NCBI GenBank assembly: GCA_900770185.1
Contig: CAAGJM010000027.1
Coordinates: 62,001-126,000, forward strand
DNA from: Clostridia bacterium
GTDB taxonomy: Bacteria > Bacillota > Clostridia > Christensenellales > Borkfalkiaceae
DNA: 64,000 nucleotides
Direction: 5' to 3'
Positions 33,664 through 42,754 of the stretch are shown here, one piece after another; the stretch's first letter is position 1, and each line of letters begins with the position of its first letter. A program made the translations under genes and the position numbers. The notes under the pieces were generated by a model. The model worked only from the letters and a program-made list of their open reading frames with translations, did not search any database and was not told where the DNA came from.

Positions 33664-35244
33664 ATGTGTTCTATTATGGGCTGCCGAATGGCAAATTTGG
33701 AAAAAGATGAATTTATTGAAGCGTTTGAAAAAACTAAGTCACGCGGACCCGACGATACGCGCATTATTAGTCTTCCGCACGGCTTTTTAGGCTTCCACCG
33801 TTTAGCGATTATGGGCTTGAACGAAGAGGGTATGCAACCGTTTTACATGGGTAAAAACAGCCTTGTTTGTAACGGCGAAATTTACGGGTTCAGAAAGTTA
33901 AAAGACGAACTTATTAAAAAAGGCTACTCGTTTAAGTCGGAAAGCGACTGCGAAATTTTGCTTCCTCTATATAAAGAGTACGGTCTTGAAACGTTTAAAA
34001 TGCTCAACGCGGAGTTTGCGCTTATCATTTACGACGGCGAAAAAGATAAACTTATCGCCGCACGCGACCCGATAGGTATACGCCCGCTGTTTTACGGATA
34101 TTCGGGCAAAGGAATCGTTTTTGCAAGCGAAGCCAAAAACCTGGTTAAAATTTGCAAAAAGGTTTTGCCCTTCCCCCCGGGGCACTACTACGACGGTGAA
34201 AAATTCGTCTGCTACAACGATATTGCCAAAGTCGATAAATATTTAAGCGACGATATGGCGACCGTCACGAAAAACATCCGCGAAAAGCTTATCGCCGGGG
34301 TTGAAAAACGGCTTGACGCAGACGCGCCCGTAGGATTTTTGCTTTCGGGCGGGCTTGATTCGTCGCTTGTGTGCGCTATTTCGCAAAAACTGTTTAAAAA
34401 ACCGATAAAAACCTTTGCGATAGGCATGAACACCGACGCAATCGACTTAAAATACGCGAAACAAGCCGCCGATTATATCGGCAGCGACCACACCGCCGTC
34501 ATCATCACGAAAGACGACGTTATTAAGGCTATCGAGCCTGTTGTGGCTCTGCTCGGCACCTTCGACATAACTACCGTTCGCGCAAGCATAGGCATGTACC
34601 TTGTTTGTAAATACATACATGAAAACACCAATATCCGCGTGCTTTTAACGGGCGAGATTTCCGACGAGTTGTTCGGATATAAGTACACCGATTTTGCCCC
34701 GAACGCCGAAGAGTTTCAGAAAGAAGCCGAAAAACGCTTGCGCGAGTTATATATGTACGACGTTTTGCGTGCCGACAGATGTATTTCGGTGAACAGCCTG
34801 GAAGCGCGCGTTCCGTTCGGCGACCTTGACTTCGTCAAATACGTTATGGCAATTAACCCCGAACTTAAACTTAATAAGTACAATAAAGGTAAATATTTGC
34901 TTAGAAAGGCTTTTGAAGAGGGCGACTACCTCCCGCACGATTTGTTGTACCGTGAAAAAGCGGCGTTTTCGGACGCAGTCGGGCATAGTATGGTTGACTA
35001 CGTTAAAGCTTACGCCGAAACCTTATACACAGATGAAGAGTTTAAGGAAAAGTGCGCTAAGTTTTCGTACTGCCCGCCGTTTACGAAAGAGTCTCTTTTA
35101 TACCGCGAATTATTCGTTAAGTATTACGGCGACAATGCGGAAATGATTGCGGACTTCTGGATGCCGAACAAAAATTGGGAAGGTTGCAACGTGAACGACC
35201 CGTCGGCGCGCGTACTTAAAAACTATGGCGACAGCGGAAAGTAA
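33664..35244 (+). CDS. asnB: Glutamine-hydrolysing asparagine synthase
   Basis: A 526-residue enzyme making asparagine from aspartate, glutamine and ATP. The N-terminal Cys2 nucleophile is in MCSIMGC, SRGPDD and GFHRLAIMG are class II amidotransferase motifs, and LVCNGEIYGF is the glutamine site. The synthetase P-loop is FLLSGGLDSSLVCA near residue 227, with EISDELFGYKY later. It is slightly shorter than E. coli AsnB. A 106-bp gap separates it from glnN; a TAAAAT-like element just upstream could be its own promoter. The ribosome binding site is weak. Confidence 0.96.
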   Translation: MCSIMGCRMANLEKDEFIEAFEKTKSRGPDDTRIISLPHGFLGFHRLAIMGLNEEGMQPFYMGKNSLVCNGEIYGFRKLKDELIKKGYSFKSESDCEILLPLYKEYGLETFKMLNAEFALIIYDGEKDKLIAARDPIGIRPLFYGYSGKGIVFASEAKNLVKICKKVLPFPPGHYYDGEKFVCYNDIAKVDKYLSDDMATVTKNIREKLIAGVEKRLDADAPVGFLLSGGLDSSLVCAISQKLFKKPIKTFAIGMNTDAIDLKYAKQAADYIGSDHTAVIITKDDVIKAIEPVVALLGTFDITTVRASIGMYLVCKYIHENTNIRVLLTGEISDELFGYKYTDFAPNAEEFQKEAEKRLRELYMYDVLRADRCISVNSLEARVPFGDLDFVKYVMAINPELKLNKYNKGKYLLRKAFEEGDYLPHDLLYREKAAFSDAVGHSMVDYVKAYAETLYTDEEFKEKCAKFSYCPPFTKESLLYRELFVKYYGDNAEMIADFWMPNKNWEGCNVNDPSARVLKNYGDSGK

Positions 35245-35332
35245 AAGCCTTATAACAGGTTGTTTTACGGCTTAAAAAATTATTATAAACGCCTGCATTT
35301 ACGAGCGGTTTCAATAAGACTTACATATTAAA

Positions 35333-35367
35333 AAAAGCGCAGATTTTCTGAATAAATCTGCGCTTTT
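35333..35367. terminator. Bidirectional terminator between asnB and ECF gene
   Basis: AAAAGCGCAGATTT and its exact complement around a 7-base loop, with A/T runs on both sides. It serves convergent genes. Confidence 0.85.
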
Positions 35368-35412
35368 AAAATATTTTCGATTTTACGTTCGTTTATTTTC
35401 GCTTTAAGTTTG

Positions 35413-35925
35413 TTAAGCATTTTGAACGTCGCCGATATAGTTTTTAATCGGGGTTTTGTAATAAAGGATAAGCGACGTTATAACGCCCGTCAACGCCTGA
35501 GCAAACTGGAACGGAAGCTTAATGAGCGCGTAATGCGGGGTGCTGTATATAAACGCCCTGCCGAGAGAATAACCGGTAACCATAATAATTAAACCAACCG
35601 TTAAACCGATAATAGCGCGGGCAGGTTTTGCGGGGTTTTTGCCGCTATGCGATATCAGCGATATAGCGACTGCTTGAAGTCCGTGAGTAACTAATGACAC
35701 AAACATAGGCGTCGGATAAAAGAAAAAATCACCCAAGAAAGCCCCTACCCCGCCGATAACGAACGCCGAAATCGGGTCGAATATGAGAGCCGCCAGGCAT
35801 ATAACTATATCGTTAAGATATAAGTGACCGCCGGGAACGGGTACGCCGAATGAGCTTAACGCAACGTTTAGCGCAGTGAAAAGCCCGACAAAACATATTT
35901 TTTTAGCCGACATTTGATTATTCAT
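35413..35925 (-). CDS. ECF transporter substrate-binding (S) component
   Basis: A membrane protein of about 170 residues with five or six hydrophobic segments, starting at ATG 35925 after AAGGATG. ECF S components bind a vitamin and work with a shared EcfAAT module encoded elsewhere. The pattern FVGLFTALNVALSSFGVP...GHLYLNDIVICLAALIF and GGVGAFLGDFFFYP fits the family. The substrate is not obvious from the sequence. The divergent neighbour is a MocR/PdxR-like gene; since PdxR proteins control vitamin B6 genes, a B6 compound is one testable guess. Confidence 0.8.
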   Translation of the reverse strand: MNNQMSAKKICFVGLFTALNVALSSFGVPVPGGHLYLNDIVICLAALIFDPISAFVIGGVGAFLGDFFFYPTPMFVSLVTHGLQAVAISLISHSGKNPAKPARAIIGLTVGLIIMVTGYSLGRAFIYSTPHYALIKLPFQFAQALTGVITSLILYYKTPIKNYIGDVQNA

Positions 35926-35966
35926 ATCTATCATCCTTGACTTTTGTTTTTATATAGTGTACGCTA

Positions 35967-36000
35967 AATTTGATTATATTAAAATAACCAATTTGATTAT
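35967..36000 (-). promoter_or_regulatory. Direct repeats upstream of ECF gene
   Basis: Two exact AATTTGATTAT copies (35967-35977 and 35990-36000), 23 bp apart, about two helical turns. They lie just upstream of a possible TACACT/TATATA -10 region of the ECF gene. Paired direct repeats are the usual target form for MocR proteins. Confidence 0.45.
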
Positions 36001-36104
36001 TTTTTTTATTACCAGAAATTTAGAGCTTATTGCTGAGATTTTTACAAAAGCGAATACCGCTATAATTCAGGTGCGTTTAATAAATGAATTTTAATTTTTT
36101 ATTG

Positions 36105-36335
36105 AATGCGCTGTACTAAATTCTTCGACAAGCTAAGGGTGACGAAAAGTACTATGGCGCGTACTGCCGTTACTAACCGTTTTCCGTCACCGACTGCCTG
36201 CTTGTTGTCATATTGAGCGTTAGCGAAATATCTCGTGGAAACGAAAGGAGGGTTAAATGCGGGAGCGCACAAAAACCAATCGAAGTTTGCCGCTTCCGCG
36301 TAAGAATTCTTCGGCAAGCTAAGAATGACGAAAAT
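36105..36335. repeat. Cluster of degenerate dispersed repeats
   Basis: The 547-bp gap 35926-36472 holds no gene. Three diverged repeat copies are visible: AATTCTTCGACAAGCTAAGGGTGACG near 36118, an inverted-looking GTCATATTGAGCGTTAGCG... near 36208 and CGCTTCCGCGTAAGAATTC...AGAATGACG near 36291 (segments shortened here). Promoter-like sequence for the MocR gene is not evident. Confidence 0.6.
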
Positions 36336-36472
36336 AGCGCGTCGTCGTGAAGTTACCGCCACGGGGTGTAAGTTAATAACTGACACGGTTTATATTGCGA
36401 ATTAAGTACTTCTGTAATCTAACCACAAACATCTAAACACTAACCTCAAACCACTAGCCACTAATCACTAAT

Positions 36473-37558
36473 ATGAAAAAATACTTAGAAATTTATCAAA
36501 AACTGAAAAACGATATGATAAGCGGCGCGATAAAACGCGGCGCGAAACTGCCGTCAAAAAGAATTCTGGCGGATAGCTACGGCGTAAGCGTTATAACCGT
36601 TGAGCACGCCGTCGGGCTGTTGGAAAGCGAAGGCTACGTTGTCGCACGCGAGAGAAGCGGATATTACTCTGCATATTCAAGCGACGTAACGTATCTATTC
36701 TCCGCCCCGCAACAATCAATCGAAAACACCGAAATTGCGTCCGCCGCCCCGTCGACGAATACAAACGTTTTAAACAGCGATTTGACCTTTCCTTACACCG
36801 AATACGCCCGCACCGTCCGCGCCGTTTTAAACGATTATGGCGACGAACTGCTTAAAATCAAGTCGAGTTTCAGCGGGACGGAAGAGTTAAAAACGGCGAT
36901 AAAAGACTATTTAAAGCGCAACAGAAATTTGACCGTTGAAACTAAAAACATAGTTATCGGCGCGGGCGCGGAATATTTATACGGGCTTATTGCGGACACG
37001 CTTAAAGGGGACGTATTCGGGATAGAAGACCCGTCTTACGAAAAAATCGAAAAAATTTACTCGTCGCGCGGGGTTAAAACGGATAATTTGAAAATGGGCG
37101 GCGACGGAATTTTAACGAGCGAACTTTTACGCACGAACGCAACCGTTTTACACGTTACGCCGTTTAAAAGTTACCCCACTTTAACGAGCGCGACGATATC
37201 GAAAAAGAAAGAATATTTGCACCTAATAGTAAATCGCGGCGGATATTTGATTGAAGACGATTACGCGCAGGAATTTTCACCCGTAAAAAAATTTGAGGAC
37301 ACTATTTATTCGCTCGATAAATCGGAAAACGACGGCGGGCGCGTTATTTACGTCAACTCTTTCACGAAAACCGTTTCGCCCTCGCTACGCATAGGGTATA
37401 TGATTTTGCCCGATAGTTTGCGCGAACTTTGCTTTAAAACCGTCGGTTTTTACACCTGCCCCGTCCCCACGTTAGAGCAACTGATTTTAGCGCGTATATT
37501 AAACGACGGAAGCTTCGAGCGGCACGTAAACAAAATGCGGCGCGCACTTCTTAAGTAG
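36473..37558 (+). CDS. C-terminally truncated MocR/PdxR-like regulator
   Basis: A 361-residue protein: a GntR-type winged helix (about 1-68; LPSKRILADSYGVSVITVEHA is the recognition region, here LPSKRILADSYGVSV) joined to a fold-type I aminotransferase-like domain. The PLP lysine lies in VNSFTKTVSPSLRIGYMI. Usual MocR proteins are about 460-480 residues. This one stops after HVNKMRRALLK, where the C-terminal small domain normally begins, so about 90-100 residues are missing. It may be a pseudogene or a shortened but working effector-binding regulator. No close ribosome binding site is visible before ATG 36473. Confidence 0.75.
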   Translation: MKKYLEIYQKLKNDMISGAIKRGAKLPSKRILADSYGVSVITVEHAVGLLESEGYVVARERSGYYSAYSSDVTYLFSAPQQSIENTEIASAAPSTNTNVLNSDLTFPYTEYARTVRAVLNDYGDELLKIKSSFSGTEELKTAIKDYLKRNRNLTVETKNIVIGAGAEYLYGLIADTLKGDVFGIEDPSYEKIEKIYSSRGVKTDNLKMGGDGILTSELLRTNATVLHVTPFKSYPTLTSATISKKKEYLHLIVNRGGYLIEDDYAQEFSPVKKFEDTIYSLDKSENDGGRVIYVNSFTKTVSPSLRIGYMILPDSLRELCFKTVGFYTCPVPTLEQLILARILNDGSFERHVNKMRRALLK

Positions 37559-37643
37559 ACGCATATACGGGTAAACCGCGTCTGCAAATAAAGCGCCTTT
37601 ACGGATAAAAGCTGTTTAAACGCTTAAACTTTTTACAACAATT

Positions 37644-37678
37644 AAAAAACGGCGGTAGTGAACCAACCGCCGTTTTTT
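37644..37678. terminator. Bidirectional terminator between mocR-like gene and mglC
   Basis: AAAACGGCGGT and its complement around an AGTGAACC loop, with T-runs on both strands, between convergent genes. Confidence 0.82.
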
Positions 37679-37693
37679 GATTGTTTTTGATTA

Positions 37694-38881
37694 TTAACGC
37701 TTAGCGATATATTTACGCATATCCATTGCGCACGCAAACAAGATTATCGCGCCCTTAACTATCGTTTGAATTGCGGGGTCGAATTCAAGGAACACAAGCC
37801 CTGCGTTGACTATCTGAAGAAGGAAAACGCCGAGAATTACGCCGCGAATTTTACCTATGCCGCCCATAAACGATACGCCGCCGATGACGCACGCCGCGAT
37901 TGCGTCGAGTTCGTAGTTGACGCCGGTTGCGGTAGAGTTACTTGCGATACGAGCCGATTCAACAAAGCCCGAAATGCCGTAAGTTATGCCCGCGAGAGCA
38001 AAGACCATGATGATGGTTTTCGCTACGTTCACGCCGGAAACCGCCGCGGCTTCTTCGTTGGTGCCTACGGCAAACATATTTTTGCCGAGCGTCGTTTTAT
38101 TCCAGATTATCCACATTATTACCGTTACCGCAACGGTTATCCAGATATAGTTGGGAATCTGAACGCTGCCGATTTTAAAGCCGCCCTTTATAAACTTGAT
38201 GTACGTTTCGTCCAGTCCCGCGATAGGCGCGCTGTTGTTCTGCCCCAAAGAAACGTACCACATGACCATTCCGTAAAGAATAAGTTGAGTGCCGAGCGTT
38301 ACGATGAATGGATGAAGTTTGAATTTGCTGACCATAAACCCGTTGAACGCCCCAACTAAGCCGCCGACGAGCATCGAGATTAAAAGCGCAAGCGGGATAA
38401 GCCACGCGCTGTAACTAAGCCCCGGGAACATTTTGTTGACGACGCCGCTCGACTGAAGAAGGGACGCGCATATACACGCGCACAACCCGACCGCACGCCC
38501 TGCGGATAAGTCTGTACCCGTCAGAACTATCGCGCCCGCAATGCCGAGCGCCATTATAAGCCTTGCCGCCGACTGCATCGTTATGTTTACGATTGAATCG
38601 AAAGACAAGAAGTTTGTGTTATAAATAAACACGACGAGAACGAATATTGCGATAAGAATGTATAGTGCGTGGTTTAAAAACCATTCCCATATAGATTTTG
38701 CCTTTTCTTTACCGCTCAGCGTTTTGAAATGCGCAAAATCGTTTTTGATTTTTTCGCCTTTTTGTTTAAAGTGATTGCCTATCTTTTTAAAGAAACGCTT
38801 AAATACGTTGCCTTCTATAACTTCTGCCGCTACCGTTTCGTCGAACAGCGGTTGATTTGTGTTTTTAATTTCGTTTGACAT
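37694..38881 (-). CDS. mglC: Galactose-type sugar ABC transporter permease
   Basis: A 395-residue permease of the BPD_transp_2/RbsC-MglC family. The start is ATG 38881 (MSNEIKN) with AAGGGGA. A charged N-terminal region of about 75 residues comes before the first membrane segment and is longer than usual. Motifs include AAARLIMALGIAGAIVLTGTDLSAGR, VGAFNGFMVSKFKLHPFIVTLGT and GGVSFMGGIGKIRGVILGV, which are typical of MglC (each key segment only). It imports monosaccharide with MglA and the binding protein, and is the last gene of mglBAC. Confidence 0.92.
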   Translation of the reverse strand: MSNEIKNTNQPLFDETVAAEVIEGNVFKRFFKKIGNHFKQKGEKIKNDFAHFKTLSGKEKAKSIWEWFLNHALYILIAIFVLVVFIYNTNFLSFDSIVNITMQSAARLIMALGIAGAIVLTGTDLSAGRAVGLCACICASLLQSSGVVNKMFPGLSYSAWLIPLALLISMLVGGLVGAFNGFMVSKFKLHPFIVTLGTQLILYGMVMWYVSLGQNNSAPIAGLDETYIKFIKGGFKIGSVQIPNYIWITVAVTVIMWIIWNKTTLGKNMFAVGTNEEAAAVSGVNVAKTIIMVFALAGITYGISGFVESARIASNSTATGVNYELDAIAACVIGGVSFMGGIGKIRGVILGVFLLQIVNAGLVFLEFDPAIQTIVKGAIILFACAMDMRKYIAKR

Positions 38882-38892
38882 AATAATTCCCC

Positions 38893-40398
38893 TTATACGT
38901 ATTTGGCGGCAAGAGTCATAATTTCTTCCTGGGTGCAGTTTCTGCCGTCTACTTCGCCCGCTATTCGCCCGCCGGACATTACTATTATTCTGTCGCAAAT
39001 ACCCATGAGTTCGGGCATTTCGGACGAAACGATGATAACGCCTTTACCTTGGCGGGCAAGGTCGATTATGAGTTCGTATATTTCATATTTTGCGCCGACG
39101 TCTATACCGCGGGTAGGCTCGTCGAGAAGCAGAACGTCGGGATTTGTGAGCAGCCATCTGCCTAAGATTACCTTTTGCTGGTTACCGCCCGACAAATTTT
39201 TGATAGCCGTTTTTTGCGACGGGGTTTTTACGCTCATTGATTTTATTACGCCGTCCGCGTCTCTCATCATCTTTTTATCGGACAAAAGCCCGCATTTTAA
39301 ATACGATTTTAAGTTTGCGATGCAGGCGTTTTCTCTTACGCTTAGCCCGCCCAGAATTCCCGTTGAACGCCTTTCTTCCGTTAAAAGCGCGAGTTTACAC
39401 TTAATGGCGTCACGCGGAGATTTGATATAGAGCGGCTTACCGTGAAGAGTCACCGTTCCGCTCTCTTTTTCGTCTATACCGAAAATGGTTTCTAAAACTT
39501 CGGTTCTGCCGGCGCCTACAAGCCCCGCAAAGCCGAGAATTTCGCCCGAGTTTAAGGTGAATGAAACGTTTTTGACGTGATTATATTTAGCGGTCAGACC
39601 GTCGACCTTCATAAGTTCGCCGCCGACGACGTTGGTTTTCGGCGGGTAGACGTTCGTGAGTTCGCGCCCGACCATTTTTTTAATAATGACGTCCATCGTC
39701 AAATCTTTGGCGGCGTCGGTCGAAACGTACTTACCGTCGCGCATGACGGTGACTTCGTCGGAAATTTCAAGAATTTCGTCCATTTTGTGCGAGATATAAA
39801 TAATTCCGCACCCTTCGCTTTTAAGCCGTCTTATTATTTTGAATAAATGCTCTACTTCGACCGTCGTCAGCGATGAGGTGGGTTCGTCGAGCACCAGAAT
39901 TTTAGCGTTGTAAGAAACGGCTTTGGCGATTTCGACCATTTGCCTTTGCGCGACCGAAAGGCTGCTCATTATAACCTTCGGGTCGACGTTTATTTCTAAT
40001 TCTTTAAAGAGTTTAAGCGTATCGTTATACATTTTGCGCTCGGATATAAGCCCGAATTTGGTCGGGTATCTGCCGAGCCAGATGTTATCCATAACGTTGC
40101 GTTTTAATACCTGATTAAGTTCCTGATGAACCATTGCCACGCCGTTTTCCATGGCGTTTTTAGGTCCGGTAAAACGGACTTCTTCTCCGTTTATTTTAAT
40201 AGACCCTTCGTCTTTTTCGTAAATGCCGAACAGACACTTCATAAGCGTAGATTTGCCCGCGCCGTTTTCGCCCATCAGTGCGTGCACGGTGCCGCGCTTA
40301 ACGATAAGGCGCGCGTGGTCGAGTGCCTTTACGCCCGGAAAAGACTTACAGATATCGGTCATTTCAAGCAATATTGCGTTATCGTTTCCTGCATTCAT
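38893..40398 (-). CDS. mglA: Galactose-type sugar ABC transporter ATPase
   Basis: A 501-residue double ATPase. The first cassette has MGENGAGKSTLMK, LSVAQRQMVEIAKA and LVLDEPTSSL. The second has a degenerate P-loop GLVGAGRTEVLE, with LSGGNQQKVILGRWL and LLLDEPTRGIDVG. This arrangement is normal for MglA/RbsA. The start is ATG 40398 with AAAGGATG. It powers uptake through MglC and is 70 bp after the binding protein gene and 11 bp before mglC. Confidence 0.95.
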   Translation of the reverse strand: MNAGNDNAILLEMTDICKSFPGVKALDHARLIVKRGTVHALMGENGAGKSTLMKCLFGIYEKDEGSIKINGEEVRFTGPKNAMENGVAMVHQELNQVLKRNVMDNIWLGRYPTKFGLISERKMYNDTLKLFKELEINVDPKVIMSSLSVAQRQMVEIAKAVSYNAKILVLDEPTSSLTTVEVEHLFKIIRRLKSEGCGIIYISHKMDEILEISDEVTVMRDGKYVSTDAAKDLTMDVIIKKMVGRELTNVYPPKTNVVGGELMKVDGLTAKYNHVKNVSFTLNSGEILGFAGLVGAGRTEVLETIFGIDEKESGTVTLHGKPLYIKSPRDAIKCKLALLTEERRSTGILGGLSVRENACIANLKSYLKCGLLSDKKMMRDADGVIKSMSVKTPSQKTAIKNLSGGNQQKVILGRWLLTNPDVLLLDEPTRGIDVGAKYEIYELIIDLARQGKGVIIVSSEMPELMGICDRIIVMSGGRIAGEVDGRNCTQEEIMTLAAKYV

Positions 40399-40468
40399 AT
40401 AAACCATCCTTTTCCCGTTAAAGGCGGGCGGAACTTGCGCTCCGCCGCCCTTGCAGGAAAGATATTCG

Positions 40469-41551
40469 TTACGCCTCGGTGACCGGGGTATAAGGAATTC
40501 TGAGTTTTCTGACGGACGCGTCGAATTTATAATCGGTGCCTTCTAAGAACGATTTTTTGCCTTTAACGTTCATTGCGATTTTAACTATCGCTTCCGCCAT
40601 TGCGTCGCCGTCCTGTTTGACGGTGCCTTGCATTTTGCCGTTTCTGATAGCGTCAAGCGCGGTTGCGAGCGCGTCAACGCCGTACACGGGGATATATTTT
40701 GCGCCGGCGGTCGTCTTGCTGCCCTGATTGTTATAGCCTTTAACGTTAAGCGCGGATATTACGCCGAGAGCCATATCGTCGTTATTGCATATAACGAGTT
40801 CCACGTTAGGAACGCCTGCGGCTTCGCTGAAAAGCGCGGTCATTTTTTCGTTGGCGGTGGTGCTGTCCCAGTTAGCCATTTGATCTGCGCCTACGCGGGT
40901 TAAAACGTTACCCGTTTTATTCGCTGCGGTAAGAGCCGTATTTGCGGCGAGTTTTTCGTTAGCGTCGTCAACGGAATATTTGGTTCGTCCGTCTGCCTCG
41001 GCGTTACCTACTTCGGCGCGGAACATTGCGTATTGAATTTTACCGTCTTTGTTTAAGTCATACTTTTTAAACTGTTCGTCGGTTGCGAGTAAATCGGCAA
41101 TCATTTGGCCGAGCATATGTCCGGGTGCGTTGGGGTCGGTTCCTACGAAGCAGATATTGTCCGCTTTGTTGACGGCGGAATCGGCTATTTCGCGGTTAAA
41201 GAATATTGCGGGTTTATTTTTTTCTTTGCACTTTGCGGCAAGGTCGTCACCCGAAGCCTGGAAGTCAACCGCGTTGATTATAAGCAAGTCGGCGCCTTTG
41301 GTGATTGCGGTGTCGATTTGCGCGCTTTGGGTCTGCTGGTTATTTTCGCCGTTATAAAAAGTTACGTTTACGTCGTCGTATTTCTTGAACTTTTCGGCAA
41401 GCGCGGTACGCACGGTGGCGATATAGCTGTCGTCGTACTTATAAGCAAAAACCGCTATTTCGTACTTGTTGCTTTTACACCCGGCAAGCGCGCCGAGCAT
41501 GCACGCGCCCATTACGGCGGCGATAGCAAGTGAGAAAATCTTCTTTTTCAT
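40469..41551 (-). CDS. mglB: Galactose/glucose-binding lipoprotein MglB-like
   Basis: A lipoprotein of about 360 residues. The start is ATG 41551 (GGGAGG upstream). A signal peptide ends in the lipobox LAGC. IAVFAYKYDDSYIATVR closely resembles the N-terminus of mature MglB, and DLLIINAVD, FFNREI and VICNNDDMALG are sugar-binding family motifs. A TATAAT (41609-41604) lies upstream without a recognisable -35, which fits dependence on an activator such as the neighbouring AraC-type response regulator. Glucose or galactose is the probable ligand. Confidence 0.92.
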   Translation of the reverse strand: MKKKIFSLAIAAVMGACMLGALAGCKSNKYEIAVFAYKYDDSYIATVRTALAEKFKKYDDVNVTFYNGENNQQTQSAQIDTAITKGADLLIINAVDFQASGDDLAAKCKEKNKPAIFFNREIADSAVNKADNICFVGTDPNAPGHMLGQMIADLLATDEQFKKYDLNKDGKIQYAMFRAEVGNAEADGRTKYSVDDANEKLAANTALTAANKTGNVLTRVGADQMANWDSTTANEKMTALFSEAAGVPNVELVICNNDDMALGVISALNVKGYNNQGSKTTAGAKYIPVYGVDALATALDAIRNGKMQGTVKQDGDAMAEAIVKIAMNVKGKKSFLEGTDYKFDASVRKLRIPYTPVTEA

Positions 41552-41704
41552 AATTACCTCCCGTGAAGATGATTTGCCGCGTTGCGGCCGCTTCACTTTT
41601 GTAATTATAGTTTAGACAATTTTAAAATTTTTTTGAATACGTTTTTTTATTTAAAAGTTACGAATTTTTAAGGTGGGGAAACCCTTCTTTGGTAAATTTT
41701 TTGC

Positions 41705-41741
41705 ATAAAAAACGCCACGGCGGTTTTATCGCAGTGGCGTT
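41705..41741 (-). terminator. Terminator between sensing genes and mglB
   Basis: AACGCCAC(T/G)GCG stem with an ATAAAAC-type loop and a U-run on the minus strand. It ends the regulator/sensor transcript about 20 bases after the binding protein gene. Confidence 0.8.
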
Positions 41742-41761
41742 AGCTATAAATATTGTTAGTT

Positions 41762-42754
41762 TTAATCGGCTTTAAGGTCGCTTTTAAAGGACGAAAAGGG
41801 GAACAACAGTTTGACGATTTCGTCCGAATACATATTTTCGCGGGTGGCGACAACCGTGTCTATAACGGTTGAATTGCCCGATTTTAAGCCGCCGACCGAA
41901 AGCAAATAAGCGTTTTTTACGCTGAAATAGCCCATTGCGTACGGATTTTGAAGCACAAGCGAGTCCACCGCACCGCTTTCCAGCCGCTCGGCGGAAAGGG
42001 CGTTATTATCAAAACCCGACACGTAAATTTTATCGGATAAACCTAAATTATGCGTCGCTTCGCCCGCGGCAAGCGTAGCCCACTCATTCAACGCGACGAC
42101 TGCGTTTATTTCGGAATGAGCCGATAAAACTTCTTCCGCCGCCGCGCTTGCGGAAAATATATCCGACCCGATATATTTAGCAACCGTTATTTCGGCATTG
42201 CCGTCTTCGCGGGCAGCGTTATTAAGCCCCTCTTCGCGTTCGCGCGCGTTTCCCGTAGATACGTTCGGCAACAGCGCGCAAATATTAAGTTTTCCGCCGA
42301 CGCCCCGCCTTACGGCGTTAAACGCTTTTTTGCCCGCGGCATAGTTATCTATTGTAACGCGCGCGTGCGCTAAGGACGACGCGGTTAAACTATCGAACTC
42401 AACGACTTTTACGCCCGCGGCAGTAAGTTTATCAACGAACGTTCCGCCGCTATCGTAACCAATCGCGGATATGGCGACGGCGTCGGGTAAATCTTTAAGA
42501 GCTTTTTCAAAAAATACGACCTGCTCGGCTTCCGCGCTTTCGTCGCTCGGCTCTAAAACGGTTAAAGTAACGCCGTACTCGTTAGCCGCAGCACCCGCGC
42601 CCGCCTTGACCGCGCCCCAGAAAGAAGAGTCCGAGCCTTTTGTTATCAGATACACGTCTATATCATCGGCGGGGGTTTTTGAGCAGGCGCAAAACGCACA
42701 CAGCGATATTGCAAGCGTGATAATTATCGCAAACGCTTTTTTTAAATTACTCAT
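41762..42754 (-). CDS. Sugar-binding lipoprotein associated with sensor kinase
   Basis: A 330-residue lipoprotein with lipobox CAFCAC and a periplasmic-binding-protein type 1 domain (VYLITKGSDSSFWGAVKAG, AVAISAIGYDSG, VVALNEWATLAAG). The second of two adjacent ATGs (42754) has the better GAAGGAG spacing. The start overlaps the kinase stop, so it is translated with the two-component system and not with the transporter. Such proteins commonly present a sugar to the extracellular domain of YesM-type kinases. It probably senses the sugar for mglBAC induction. Confidence 0.85.
   Translation of the reverse strand: MSNLKKAFAIIITLAISLCAFCACSKTPADDIDVYLITKGSDSSFWGAVKAGAGAAANEYGVTLTVLEPSDESAEAEQVVFFEKALKDLPDAVAISAIGYDSGGTFVDKLTAAGVKVVEFDSLTASSLAHARVTIDNYAAGKKAFNAVRRGVGGKLNICALLPNVSTGNAREREEGLNNAAREDGNAEITVAKYIGSDIFSASAAAEEVLSAHSEINAVVALNEWATLAAGEATHNLGLSDKIYVSGFDNNALSAERLESGAVDSLVLQNPYAMGYFSVKNAYLLSVGGLKSGNSTVIDTVVATRENMYSDEIVKLLFPFSSFKSDLKAD

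Noticed and set aside
41551..41605. A CcpA cre site near TGAAGCGGCCGCAA upstream of mglB
   Set aside because: Too many mismatches to the cre consensus, and GC-rich palindromes are frequent here.
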